From Armatimonas rosea (GTDB taxonomy: Bacteria; Armatimonadota; Armatimonadia; Armatimonadales; Armatimonadaceae): a stretch of 64,000 nt of DNA. Each line of letters begins with the position of its first letter. Within the stretch, counting starts at the first letter, position 1. Positions 15,102 to 22,652 of the stretch are shown one piece after another. The position numbers and the translations under genes were made by a program. Below the pieces are notes generated by a model. It ran no database searches. It had not been told where the DNA came from and saw only the letters and a list, made by a program, of their open reading frames with translations. Location of the stretch: contig NZ_JACHGW010000007.1 in NCBI RefSeq assembly GCF_014202505.1, forward strand, positions 62,001-126,000, written 5' to 3'.

Positions 15102-16478
15102 ATGAAGACTCTGACACGACGAACGGTTTTGCGGGGCGCGGGTGTCGCGCTGGCCCTGCCCGCCTTTGAGGCGCTCGCCCAGACCTCGGCCAAGTCGCCG
15201 AACCGTCTGGCGGTGCTCTACATGCCCAATGGCGTCAATCCTTTTGCCTGGACCCCCAAGGGCACGGGAAGCCAGTTCGAGCTCTCCGAGATCCTGGCCC
15301 CCCTAGCTCCGGTCAAGGACGATATCCTAGTTCTCACGGAGCTGATGAACCATGGCTCGATCACGGGGGATGGCCACTACTACAAGATCGCGCCGTTTCT
15401 GACCGGCACAACTATCTCTAAGACCACGGGGGCAAATCTCAACGCGGGCGGCGTCTCGCTCGATCAGCTCATCGCTCAGAAGCTGGGCAACCTCACCCCG
15501 CTGCCGTCGCTGGAGCTCTCGGTCGATCCCCCCACCACGTATGTCGATACCAATGTGGGGCTCACCGCGCTCTACGGCTCGCATATCTCCTGGAGCACGC
15601 CCACGACCCCGGTCTCGCGCGAGATCAACCCGCAGGCCGCCTTCGACCGCCTCTTCCGCCAAGGCCAGAGCGGCAAGGGCGTCTCCGCGAGCGATGCCTC
15701 GGTCTTGGACGCCGTCATGGACGATGCCTCGGGGCTGAAGAAAAAGATCAGTGCGGCGGACCGCCTCAAGCTGGAAGAGTATCTGGATGCCGTGCGCGCG
15801 GTCGAGAAGCGGATCGCCTTCGATGCCAAGCGCCGGAAGGGCTCGATCCTCGACGATCCGATCCTGCGTGCGGAGTCGGAGAAGCTCGACAAGCGCATCA
15901 AGGACTGGTACGCGGTTCCCGGCGACAAGCGCCCGCTGGACCACACCGAGCAGGTGCGGATCATGCTGGACCTGATGGTGCTGGGCTTCTGGTCGGACTC
16001 CACCCGCGTCTCGACCTTCCTCTTTGGCAACGAGGTCTCCGGGCGCAACTTCAGCTTCCTGCCCGGTGTTAACGGCGGCCACCACGAGTACAGCCACCAC
16101 GAGGGCAAGGCCGACAAGCTCGATCCCTACAAGAAGATCGGGGCGTGGCACATGGCGCAGTACGGCTACATGCTCCAGCGAATGAAGGCCATCAAAGACG
16201 GCGAGAGCACGCTTCTGGACAACTCCATGGTGCTGATCGGGAGCGGCATCAAGGACGGCAACGCGCACAGCCCGTACAACCTGCCCATCGTCCTCGGCGG
16301 GCGCGGCGGCGGCTCGATCTCCACGGGGCGGCACCTGGTCTACAGCAAGGAAACTCCGCTCTGCAACCTGCACCTAGGGCTCCTACGGCGCATGGGGGTC
16401 CAGGCCGAGCGCTTTGGCGATAGCACCGGGGAGCTCAAGGGCCTCAGCGAGAGAGACTTTGCCGGCTTGACAGGCTAG
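15102..16478 (+). CDS. DUF1552 protein with Tat signal
   Basis: The start at 15102 is favoured by the -10 spacing; an in-frame ATG at 15093 lies inside the -10 box. The 458-residue protein starts with a twin-arginine signal (LTRRTVLRGAGVALALPAF) and continues with the DUF1552 signature NRLAVLYMPNGVNPFAWTP. Later motifs are NHGSITGDGHYYKIAPFLTG, SIDQ-like SLDQLIAQKLG and FLPGVNGGHHEYSHHEGK. DUF1552 proteins are exported and usually stand next to DUF1592/DUF1588 cytochrome-type genes in planctomycetes and verrucomicrobia. No such partner is adjacent. The family's function is unknown; an alkaline-phosphatase-like or sulfatase-like fold has been suggested. Confidence 0.9.
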   Translation: MKTLTRRTVLRGAGVALALPAFEALAQTSAKSPNRLAVLYMPNGVNPFAWTPKGTGSQFELSEILAPLAPVKDDILVLTELMNHGSITGDGHYYKIAPFLTGTTISKTTGANLNAGGVSLDQLIAQKLGNLTPLPSLELSVDPPTTYVDTNVGLTALYGSHISWSTPTTPVSREINPQAAFDRLFRQGQSGKGVSASDASVLDAVMDDASGLKKKISAADRLKLEEYLDAVRAVEKRIAFDAKRRKGSILDDPILRAESEKLDKRIKDWYAVPGDKRPLDHTEQVRIMLDLMVLGFWSDSTRVSTFLFGNEVSGRNFSFLPGVNGGHHEYSHHEGKADKLDPYKKIGAWHMAQYGYMLQRMKAIKDGESTLLDNSMVLIGSGIKDGNAHSPYNLPIVLGGRGGGSISTGRHLVYSKETPLCNLHLGLLRRMGVQAERFGDSTGELKGLSERDFAGLTG

Positions 16479-16591
16479 CGGCTTAGTGCGGGAGCGGGCT
16501 GACAATCACAAGGGTTCCGCCAACGAGGACGACGAGGCTTTCGGGTTTGGGCAAGTGCATAGGCTAAGTTTATGCGCTCCGCCGGGCGGCC

Positions 16592-17230
16592 TCAAGTATG
16601 AATTGTCATATAGCGTTCTTGGAGTTCTTTCAGGAGGGCTTCGTCGCGCTCCGGGAGGAGCTCGGCGAGGTCGAGGGCTTTTTTATAGAGGCCCCGTGCG
16701 AGCTTTGGCTGGTTGGTCTCGGCTGCGACTCCTGCGGCGCGGGTGACCGCATCGACCATTCCTTGAAGATTCTTCGCCTTAAAGTGCAGCTTGCAGGCAC
16801 GCTCTAGGTTCTTCAGGGCGCTCTCTTCTTGCTCCATCGCAAGCTGTGAGAGCGTGATCTTCAGGTAGATCGCCGGGTCGAGCTGCGGGGGCTGGGCGGC
16901 CTCAAAGCAGGCAATGGCGGCCTCGTGCTCCCCGAGGGCGGCGTGTGCCTCGCCCTGGGAAAGCTGAATCTGGGGGAGAAGCTCGGCGTAGTCGATTAAG
17001 GTGGCGAGCTGGAGCGCGTTCTCCAGGAGAGGTGTGGCCGCACCGGGCTCGCCGTGCTTAAGGAGTGCTTTGGCAGCTTGGAGCTGGAGGTAGGCCAGCT
17101 CCGGGGCATCTTCAAGGCGCTTGGTCTGCATCAGGAGCGAGGCCGCCTCAACATAGTGCGCGGCGGCAAGCTCCCAGCTCTCCAAAATTGCCTGCTCCTC
17201 CGCTTCGTCGCGGTGCTCCTGCCAGGTCAT
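16592..17230 (-). CDS. TPR-like helical repeat protein
   Basis: The 212-residue protein consists almost entirely of paired amphipathic helices spaced at 35 to 40 residues. Examples are AAAHYVEAASLLMQTKR, AAKALLKHGEPGAATPLLEN, SQGEAHAALGEHEAAIACFE and ARGLYKKALDLAELLPERDE. It has no signal peptide or membrane segment. Its ATG overlaps the purA stop (ATGA), so it is translated with purA. A scaffold role is likely; there is no evidence for a direct part in purine synthesis. Confidence 0.8.
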   Translation of the reverse strand: MTWQEHRDEAEEQAILESWELAAAHYVEAASLLMQTKRLEDAPELAYLQLQAAKALLKHGEPGAATPLLENALQLATLIDYAELLPQIQLSQGEAHAALGEHEAAIACFEAAQPPQLDPAIYLKITLSQLAMEQEESALKNLERACKLHFKAKNLQGMVDAVTRAAGVAAETNQPKLARGLYKKALDLAELLPERDEALLKELQERYMTIHT

Positions 17231-18561
17231 CGTCGTGCGACGGCAGGCTCTCGGGTAAAGAGCCCGGCGGGGGCGGGCATTCCCGGTCCGACCAGGGTCT
17301 GGTCGCGGCGGGGGCCGATGGAGACAAAGCGGGCGGGGACACCAGCGAGCTTCTCGACAAAGCGGACATAGTCTTGGGCGTTCTTCGGCAGGTCCTCAAA
17401 GCGCGTCACGTTGTCGATGGAGTCCTCAGGCCAGCCGGGGAGCGCCTCGTAGACCGGCTCACAGCCATCGAGCAGGCAGACATCGCCGGCGGGGAAGTGC
17501 TTGAGCAGGACCCCATTCTTGGTGTAGCCCACGCAGACATTGACCGTCTCAAAGCCCGCGAGCACATCGAGGTGCCCCACGCAGATTCCCGTGAGGCCAT
17601 TGACCCGTGCGGCGTACTGGAGCGCAAAGCCATCGAGCCAGCCAATCCGACGGGGGCGTCCGGTCGTGGTTCCGTACTCATGGCCGCGCTCGCGGATCCG
17701 GTCCCCGCGCTCGTCGAGGAGCTCCGTGGGCACCGTTCCCGCACCCACGCGGCTGGTGTAGGCCTTGACCACGCCGATAATCTCCGTGATCGCCGTGGGC
17801 GGGACTCCGGTGCCGATAGTCGCGCCGCCGGAGAGGGGGTGGGAGCTCGTCACAAACGGGTACGTGCCGCCGTCGATATCCAGCATGGTCGCCTGAGCGC
17901 CCTCAAAGAGAATCCGCTTGCCATCGGCGATGGCATCGCCCGCGAGGGCTTGGGTGTCGCAGACATACGGCGCAAGCTTCTCCCCCAGCGGGGTCAGCTC
18001 TGCGAGGAGCGCTTCTAGATCAACAGCCTCCGCCTCAAAGACCTTGGTGAGGATTGCGTTCTTCAGGGGCAGGGCGGCGCTGAGGCGCTCGCGCAGACGG
18101 GTGGGGCTGACCAGATCGCCCATGCGGATACCGACCCGGCTGGCCTTGTCGGCGTAGCACGGCCCGACCCCGCGCCCGGTGGTGCCGATCGCGCTGGCCC
18201 CCTTGAGCTTCTCTTCCAGCTGGTCCAGCAGCCGGTGGTAGGGCAAGATGACATGGGCGTTGTGGGAGATGCGCAGGTTGCGCGTGTCGATCCCCACGGC
18301 ACCCAGAATCTCCAGCTCGCGCACGAGGGTTGCGGGGTCGATCACCATGCCATCGGCCATGATGCAGTGGATCTTGGGGTTGAGGATCCCCGAGGGAATC
18401 AGATGGAACTTGTAGGTATTCTCGCCCACATGGACCGTATGGCCCGCGTTCGGCCCGCCGCCGTAGCGGATCACCATGTCCGCATCCTGCGCGAGGAGAT
18501 CGACCAGCTTACCCTTCGCCTCGTCCCCCCAGTGCGTCCCCACGACCACGACCGCGCCCAT
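17227..18561 (-). CDS. purA: Adenylosuccinate synthetase
   Basis: This 444-residue enzyme makes adenylosuccinate from IMP, aspartate and GTP, the first committed step to AMP. The N-terminus VVVGTHWGDEAKGKLVD carries the GTP P-loop with Ala where most homologues have Gly (WGDEGKGK). Further motifs are GGPNAGHTVHV, GTTGRGVGPCYADKASR, LFEGAQATMLDIDGGTYPF and TTGRPRRIGW. The ATG at 18561 lies downstream of GGGAG. The leader upstream holds a terminator-like hairpin (18581-18610) after a TATAAT promoter, which suggests attenuation. Confidence 0.97.
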   Translation of the reverse strand: MGAVVVVGTHWGDEAKGKLVDLLAQDADMVIRYGGGPNAGHTVHVGENTYKFHLIPSGILNPKIHCIMADGMVIDPATLVRELEILGAVGIDTRNLRISHNAHVILPYHRLLDQLEEKLKGASAIGTTGRGVGPCYADKASRVGIRMGDLVSPTRLRERLSAALPLKNAILTKVFEAEAVDLEALLAELTPLGEKLAPYVCDTQALAGDAIADGKRILFEGAQATMLDIDGGTYPFVTSSHPLSGGATIGTGVPPTAITEIIGVVKAYTSRVGAGTVPTELLDERGDRIRERGHEYGTTTGRPRRIGWLDGFALQYAARVNGLTGICVGHLDVLAGFETVNVCVGYTKNGVLLKHFPAGDVCLLDGCEPVYEALPGWPEDSIDNVTRFEDLPKNAQDYVRFVEKLAGVPARFVSIGPRRDQTLVGPGMPAPAGLFTREPAVARR

Positions 18562-18580
18562 AGACACCTGCTCCCCCAAC

Positions 18581-18610
18581 AAAAAAATAGGATAGCGAGC
18601 CGCTACCCTA
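18581..18610 (-). terminator. Terminator-like hairpin in the purA leader
   Basis: On the minus strand TAGGGTAGCG pairs with CGCTATCCTA (9 of 10 pairs, loop GCT) and is followed by seven T residues. It lies between the TATAAT box at 18645-18650 and the purA Shine-Dalgarno, so it would sit inside the purA leader. It may end read-through from corA, regulate purA by attenuation, or do both. Confidence 0.7.
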
Positions 18611-18644
18611 CATAAGGATTCCGTTTGCGCTGTTGCGCGCCTTG

Positions 18645-18650
18645 ATTATA
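18645..18650 (-). promoter_or_regulatory. -10 box TATAAT upstream of purA
   Basis: TATAAT on the minus strand predicts a start near 18638 and a leader of about 77 bases that contains the hairpin at 18581-18610. The -35 region is weak. Confidence 0.5.
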
Positions 18651-18690
18651 TCACGACCCGTACCCAGCACGTCCCTCGCCTTCCTGCAAG

Positions 18691-19653
18691 CTACCCACCG
18701 ATCCAGCCGCGGCGGTGGGCTAGGAGCCCACCCGAGCTCATCAAGGTCAGCATGACCCCGACCGTTATCCAGAACCCACGGTCTTGCGTGGTAAAGAGTC
18801 TCGCCTGGAAGTTCATCCCCAGCACCCCGGCCAGTGTCCCAATGGGCAAGAGAAGTACCGTCACGACCGTCAGGAGGCGCATGACATCGTTGGTTTTTTG
18901 GGCGACCTGTGCGGTGTACATTTCAAATGAGCCTAGAACCAGCTCGCGCGCGTTGTCGATACTGTCGATCGCGCGCTCTAGCTGGCTCCAGAGGGTAGGG
19001 AAGACCGTCTCTTGCTCGCGGTTGCCAAACACGGAGACGATATCCGGCCGTAGGAGAGCACTGTAGACCTCACGATGGGGGACTAGTGCTCGTCGGAGGG
19101 CGGCGATCTTCTGACGGAGCCGGCGGAGCTGGGGGAGGATCGGAGTGGCGGGGGCGGCGGCCATGGCGAGATCGTCCCAGGAATCTACCTCGGCCTCAAG
19201 GCGCTCGATCGTGCGAAAGAAGCTGGTCAGGTGCCAGTCGAGCATCGCGGCTAAGAAACTACTGGCACAGAGCTGGCCCAGCTGGGAGTCGTCGCGGATC
19301 TGCCGCTCGAAGTTCTCCAAGGGCTCTACGACGCCATCGTGGACCGTGACAATCCAGTTGCTCCCAACCAAAAAGTAAAGTGCCTGCAGAGAGATATCGT
19401 GGCTTGGGATCAGAACCCGCACCTTGAGCCAGGAGCCGTAGTTGTCCACGCGCGGACGGCTCCGGCCCTCGGTCTCGACGGGCAGGCCCAGCGAAGGAAT
19501 ACCGAGCCAGGTTGCTAGCTCGGTAAGGTCCCTCTGCTGGTTGCGGTCCACGTCGATCCAGAGCACCTGGTTCGCGGTGAGCTCCGTGAGCGGCAGCTCA
19601 CGGAGCGCCACCGTGCGGTCGAGGCCCCTGGTGTCAAAGAGGGTCGCTTGCAT
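18691..19653 (-). CDS. corA: CorA-family divalent metal transporter
   Basis: This 320-residue protein has the CorA plan. A large N-terminal cytoplasmic alpha/beta funnel domain (LTANQVLWIDVDRNQQRDLTE) is followed by long helices (FFRTIERLEAEVDSWDDL, VFPTLWSQLERAIDSIDNAR). Two C-terminal transmembrane helices flank the signature GVLGMNF, where GMN is the selectivity motif. It imports Mg2+ or another divalent ion as a pentamer. The gene begins five bases after the stop of the GlsB-like gene at 19659-19916, so the two are probably one unit. Confidence 0.9.
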   Translation of the reverse strand: MQATLFDTRGLDRTVALRELPLTELTANQVLWIDVDRNQQRDLTELATWLGIPSLGLPVETEGRSRPRVDNYGSWLKVRVLIPSHDISLQALYFLVGSNWIVTVHDGVVEPLENFERQIRDDSQLGQLCASSFLAAMLDWHLTSFFRTIERLEAEVDSWDDLAMAAAPATPILPQLRRLRQKIAALRRALVPHREVYSALLRPDIVSVFGNREQETVFPTLWSQLERAIDSIDNARELVLGSFEMYTAQVAQKTNDVMRLLTVVTVLLLPIGTLAGVLGMNFQARLFTTQDRGFWITVGVMLTLMSSGGLLAHRRGWIGG

Positions 19654-19658
19654 CCTGG

Positions 19659-19916
19659 CTAGCGTCGGATCATGCGCAGGATGCCAATCAGGACACAGGC
19701 CCCGACAACTGAGACAAGGATACTGCCCAGGTTGAGCCCATTGGCCCCACCGCCCCCAAGAACGAGGCTACTAAGAAAGCCGCCGATCACGGCTCCCACA
19801 ATCCCCAGGGCAATGGTTCCCAGCCAGCCACCGGGCTCGTCCCGGCTGCCTGGCATGATGGCCTTGGCGAGGACGCCAGCGATCAACCCTACGACGATCC
19901 AAATGAGGATACTCAT
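19659..19916 (-). CDS. GlsB/YeaQ/YmgE family membrane protein
   Basis: The 85-residue protein has three hydrophobic helices with many Gly residues. The family signature is split into LIAGVLAKAIMPG, GWLGTIALGIVGAVIGGFL and a C-terminal VVGACVLIGILRMIRR. Its ATG has GGAGAG upstream. The family (formerly transglycosylase-associated) is usually stress-induced; the biochemical role is unsettled. It stands in a stress cluster with CsbD and a Gly-zipper protein, and a second family member is at 22320-22577. Confidence 0.88.
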   Translation of the reverse strand: MSILIWIVVGLIAGVLAKAIMPGSRDEPGGWLGTIALGIVGAVIGGFLSSLVLGGGGANGLNLGSILVSVVGACVLIGILRMIRR

Positions 19917-19943
19917 CTTATTCTCTCCTATCTTTTACTCTCT

Positions 19944-20363
19944 TTAGCGGTCTTGTTTCTCACGGATCAGGTCTTGGACTGGCTCGGGGGGGAACTGGTC
20001 TGCATCGACCGACACCTCGGCACCAAGGCCCGTGATATTGTCATCGTTGTCGACAGAGTCCACGGCTGCCACGGCAAGGCCGCTGGCAATCGCGCCCGCT
20101 GCGGCTCCTGCCAGTGCGCCCAGTGCGGCTCCCACGGGCCCGAGTACCGCGCCGGCAACCGCCCCGACAACCGCTCCGCCGGTCGCTCCCAGAACACTGC
20201 CCTTGGCAGGATCGTTGTTCGGGTCATCGTCCAGGCCGTGCTGGATGCCGTCGAGGTGCTCGTGGACCAAGCGCTGGCGGGGAGCCATGGTAAGCTCCTC
20301 CTCCGTCACCGAGATCGTCACGGGCTCCCCCTCGCCCGGCGAGAGCTTCGGATCGACGCTCAC
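19944..20363 (-). CDS. Glycine-zipper-type hypothetical protein
   Basis: The 139-residue protein has an acidic soluble N-terminus (about residues 1-55), then a Gly/Ala-rich hydrophobic hairpin of GAVVGAVAGAVLGPVGAALG type with small-xxx-small spacing, and a charged acidic tail. Such glycine zippers insert into membranes or oligomerise. The first codons overlap the csbD-like gene's stop (ATGA), so both are co-expressed. It has no signal peptide. A stress or envelope function is inferred from its neighbours. Confidence 0.75.
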   Translation of the reverse strand: MSVDPKLSPGEGEPVTISVTEEELTMAPRQRLVHEHLDGIQHGLDDDPNNDPAKGSVLGATGGAVVGAVAGAVLGPVGAALGALAGAAAGAIASGLAVAAVDSVDNDDNITGLGAEVSVDADQFPPEPVQDLIREKQDR

Positions 20364-20704
20364 TGTCCGGCGTCTTTCGTGTGGTGGACCTTGGCCTTGA
20401 TCGCCTCGGCAGCATCGTGGGCCTTTTCCTTGATGACCTCTGCGGTATCGCCCAGGAGCTCCTTGGCACGCTCCTTTAGGTCTTCGAGATCACTCTTGAG
20501 CTCGCCTACCTCTTGCTTGACCTGGCCATCGGCTTGGTTGACCACGCCGCGTGCGGTCAGCTCCGGGTCCTCAAGCGTCGTCCCTAGCTTGTGCTGTGCC
20601 TTGCCAAGCAGCTCTTGGGCCTTTCCTTCGGCCTTGTCGCTCGCGCCGGCTCCGGCGATCGTATCGACTGTTTTCTCAATCTTGTCGGTGGTTTTCTCTG
20701 ACAT
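20360..20704 (-). CDS. CsbD-like stress protein
   Basis: The 114-residue protein is highly charged and helical. The core KAEGKAQELLGKAQHKLG...TARGVVNQADGQVKQEVGELK matches the CsbD pattern of G-x-K/Q-x-K repeats. A longer C-terminal helix (DTAEVIKEKAHDAAEAIKAK) resembles LEA-like or apolipophorin-like segments. CsbD proteins accumulate in general stress. AAAGGAATC precedes the ATG, and a GGAAC-N15-GTATAC promoter lies upstream, so alternative sigma control is probable. Confidence 0.82.
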   Translation of the reverse strand: MSEKTTDKIEKTVDTIAGAGASDKAEGKAQELLGKAQHKLGTTLEDPELTARGVVNQADGQVKQEVGELKSDLEDLKERAKELLGDTAEVIKEKAHDAAEAIKAKVHHTKDAGQ

Positions 20705-20753
20705 GGTCTTGATTCCTTTTCTAGGTAGCCAGTAGTGGCTGGCTGTGGAACCT

Positions 20754-20779
20754 GTATACGCAATGGGCGAGCTGGTTCC
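20754..20779 (-). promoter_or_regulatory. ECF-like promoter GGAAC-N15-GTATAC (csbD)
   Basis: On the minus strand GGAAC (20775-20779) is followed after exactly 15 bases by GTATAC (20754-20759). The same arrangement with GAAAC precedes the GlsB-like gene at 22577. The start would be near 20747, giving a leader of about 42 bases. Confidence 0.5.
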
Positions 20780-20794
20780 CTCGAAATTTAAAAA

Positions 20795-20820
20795 GGAACT
20801 TGCTGTCTTTACGGGGCATA
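20795..20820 (+). promoter_or_regulatory. ECF-like promoter GGAAC-N15-GGCATA (ANTAR regulator)
   Basis: GGAAC (20795-20799) and GGCATA (20815-20820) are separated by 15 bases and lie just before the response regulator ATG at 20837. It is divergent from the csbD promoter. The -10 match is weaker than in the other copies. Confidence 0.35.
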
Positions 20821-20836
20821 TGTAACTGCGAACGCT

Positions 20837-21436
20837 ATGCCTGAAGAACCGAAAAAAATACGTGCTATTCTTGCCGAGGACGAAGGGATGACCATCCTCT
20901 TGCTTCGTCGGGCGCTGACTCTCGCCGGCTATGAGGTTGTCAAGGCAGTCCCCGATGGCGAGCAGGCGGTACTGGCCGCCCGTGAGCTCGCCCCGGACTT
21001 CCTGGTGATGGACATCAACATGCCCCGGATGAGCGGTATCGAGGCCGCACGACAGATCACCCTAGAGCGCCCCCTCCCGATTATCATGCTCACTGCCTAC
21101 AGCGACCAAGCCCTCGTGGAGGAGGCGATCGCTGCGGGGGCCTGTGCCTATCTGGTCAAGCCTGTGGTGGCTGAGCAAGTCGCGCCTGCGGTTCGGACGG
21201 CGCTGGCGCGCTTTGACGTGCTGCAGGAGACCCGGCGCGAGAACACCGACCTGCGCGATGCTCTGGAGACCCGAAAGCTGGTCGAGCGTGCCAAGGGAAT
21301 CCTAGCGTCGCGTCTCCAGCTCAACGAGGCCGATGCCTTCCGGCGACTACAGAAATCTGCACGGGATAAATCGCTTCCTCTCAAGCAGGTCGCTCTGGAG
21401 ATTGTCCGCGCCGATGAGCTACTGACATCGTTGTGA
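20837..21436 (+). CDS. Response regulator with ANTAR RNA-binding output domain
   Basis: The 199-residue protein has a receiver domain (RAILAEDEGMTILLL, phospho-acceptor Asp in DFLVMDINMP, Thr in MLTAYS, Lys in AYLVKP). A short coiled linker (ETRRENTDLRDALETRK) then leads to an ANTAR domain (LVERAKGILASRLQLNEADA to about residue 195). ANTAR domains bind dual-hairpin RNAs and prevent intrinsic termination when the receiver is phosphorylated. A sigma-factor gene with a terminator-like leader follows 220 bases downstream, a plausible target. Confidence 0.92.
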   Translation: MPEEPKKIRAILAEDEGMTILLLRRALTLAGYEVVKAVPDGEQAVLAARELAPDFLVMDINMPRMSGIEAARQITLERPLPIIMLTAYSDQALVEEAIAAGACAYLVKPVVAEQVAPAVRTALARFDVLQETRRENTDLRDALETRKLVERAKGILASRLQLNEADAFRRLQKSARDKSLPLKQVALEIVRADELLTSL

Positions 21437-21452
21437 GTATTTCCATTACTGC

Positions 21453-21481
21453 TTGACAGAGGGGGAAATCTGGGGGATATT
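21453..21481 (+). promoter_or_regulatory. Candidate sigma-70 promoter for the sigma-factor gene
   Basis: TTGACA at 21453-21458 is followed after 17 bases by GATATT (21476-21481). A start near 21488 gives a leader of about 170 bases for the gene at 21657. Confidence 0.45.
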
Positions 21482-21571
21482 GCCTCTGTGCGCACCATGA
21501 TTGGGTAGACCTGATCGGGGGCAGACGCTTCTTAAATACTTTGTGTGGCCATGACCGTCACGCAAACATTT

Positions 21572-21634
21572 GAGGCCAGGATTGCCTCGCTTGGAGAAGA
21601 CCTCTCTTCTCAGCGAAGCTTTTCTGGCCTTTTT
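21572..21634 (+). promoter_or_regulatory. Attenuator-like structure in the sigma-factor leader
   Basis: AGGCCAG (21573-21579) can pair with CTGGCCT (21624-21630), directly followed by a T-rich tract, and encloses an inner GAGAAGA/TCTTCTC hairpin. The 5' arm can instead form GAGGC/GCCTC (21572-21588). The two folds exclude each other. This is the layout of a terminator/antiterminator switch. Confidence 0.45.
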
Positions 21635-21656
21635 GTTTGCGCCGCGGAGAAAAACC

Positions 21657-22304
21657 ATGCAAGCAACTCTTACCTTATCGGCAACTCGGACAGTTCCTTC
21701 TTCGGTGTCTCGTCCCTTGGATCGCTGCTCTGTCGATGAGCTGCTTCGGCGGAGCCGGGCAGGTGATCTCGGCGCCCGCCACGCCCTGGTGGGCAGATAC
21801 CAGTCTATTATCCACGCGACTGCCAGTCGCATGGCCAGCAATCGCCCGGATGCAGAGGATCTGGCGATGGATATCTACCTGCATGTCTTTAGCGTCATCA
21901 ACTCCTGCAATAACACCTTGACCCTCCCTGGCTGGATCAAGCGGGTCGCCATCAACGAGGTCTACCAGGTCTGGCGTCGCAAGGGACGAATGCCCGCTCA
22001 GGCATCCCTGGAGGCGGTGGTGGAGGCGAGCGGTGACAATATCTTGCGTGCGGATGAGAGTGAGAATCCTGCCACGATCTTGATGAGTCGGGTGGTTCAG
22101 GAGGAGCGAAGTGCTCGTCTGCGCGCCGCTCTTGCCTCGCTGCCGGCCCACCAGCGGGCTCTCTGCGAGCTTCACTACATCCACCGGCGCTCGTTCGAGG
22201 AGATCGCCCAGGAGACGGGAGTTGCTTTGGGAACCATTAAGTCCCGGCTCTTTCGTGCCCGTGAGAACATGCAGCGAAAGCTCGGCGACCTTGCCGTTGC
22301 CTAG
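21657..22304 (+). CDS. Sigma-70 family (ECF-type) RNA polymerase sigma factor
   Basis: The 215-residue protein starts at 21657 with GGAG upstream. Region 2 runs through RPDAEDLAMDIYLHVFSVIN and GWIKRVAINEVYQVWRRKG. Region 4 is RRSFEEIAQETGVALGTIKSR, with a helix-turn-helix. There is no region 1 or 3, so it is ECF-like. No anti-sigma factor gene is adjacent. Because several neighbours share a GGAAC-N15-G-ATA motif, it is a candidate reader of those promoters, but this is inference. Confidence 0.9.
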   Translation: MQATLTLSATRTVPSSVSRPLDRCSVDELLRRSRAGDLGARHALVGRYQSIIHATASRMASNRPDAEDLAMDIYLHVFSVINSCNNTLTLPGWIKRVAINEVYQVWRRKGRMPAQASLEAVVEASGDNILRADESENPATILMSRVVQEERSARLRAALASLPAHQRALCELHYIHRRSFEEIAQETGVALGTIKSRLFRARENMQRKLGDLAVA

Positions 22305-22319
22305 GCGTTGCGCTCTGCT

Positions 22320-22577
22320 TCAGTGGCGGATCACGTGTAGGATACTCAGGGTAAGGAGCGCTCCCAGGGTCGCGGCGAGCAGGCTACCCAGCTCTAGTCC
22401 CATGGGACCTTCATTGCCAAGGAGCAGGTTCCAGGACCAGCCTCCGGTTACGGCACCGACCACGCTCAGCACGCTCGTCCCCAAAAGCCCTTGCGAGTTG
22501 CCTGGGTGGGCACCCAAGCTCTTTTTGAGTAGAGTCCCCACCAGTAAACCGATGAGAGTATAGGTTGCTATCCCCAT
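22320..22577 (-). CDS. GlsB-like small membrane protein (second copy)
   Basis: The 85-residue protein has three hydrophobic segments: YTLIGLLVGTLLKKSLG, LLGTSVLSVVGAVTGGWSW and LLAATLGALLTLSILHVIRH. Length, Gly spacing and the basic C-terminal IRH/IRR end match the gene at 19659-19916, although sequence identity is low. It is convergent with the sigma-factor gene. The upstream region carries GAAAC-N15-GTATAC, like the csbD promoter. Confidence 0.75.
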   Translation of the reverse strand: MGIATYTLIGLLVGTLLKKSLGAHPGNSQGLLGTSVLSVVGAVTGGWSWNLLLGNEGPMGLELGSLLAATLGALLTLSILHVIRH

Positions 22578-22617
22578 TGCACACGACCTTCTTTCCTAAC
22601 TTTTGAATCTAAGGATC

Positions 22618-22643
22618 GTATACAAAACAGGGGCCTGGGTTTC
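22618..22643 (-). promoter_or_regulatory. ECF-like promoter GAAAC-N15-GTATAC (GlsB-like gene)
   Basis: GAAAC (22639-22643, minus strand) and GTATAC (22618-22623) are 15 bases apart, the same geometry as at 20754-20779. Confidence 0.45.
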
Positions 22644-22652
22644 ATCGGAATC

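Noticed and set aside
15327-16373. 348-codon open frame antisense to the DUF1552 gene
   Set aside because: The forward gene has a Tat signal and full family motifs. The antisense frame shows no motif and follows from high GC and codon bias.
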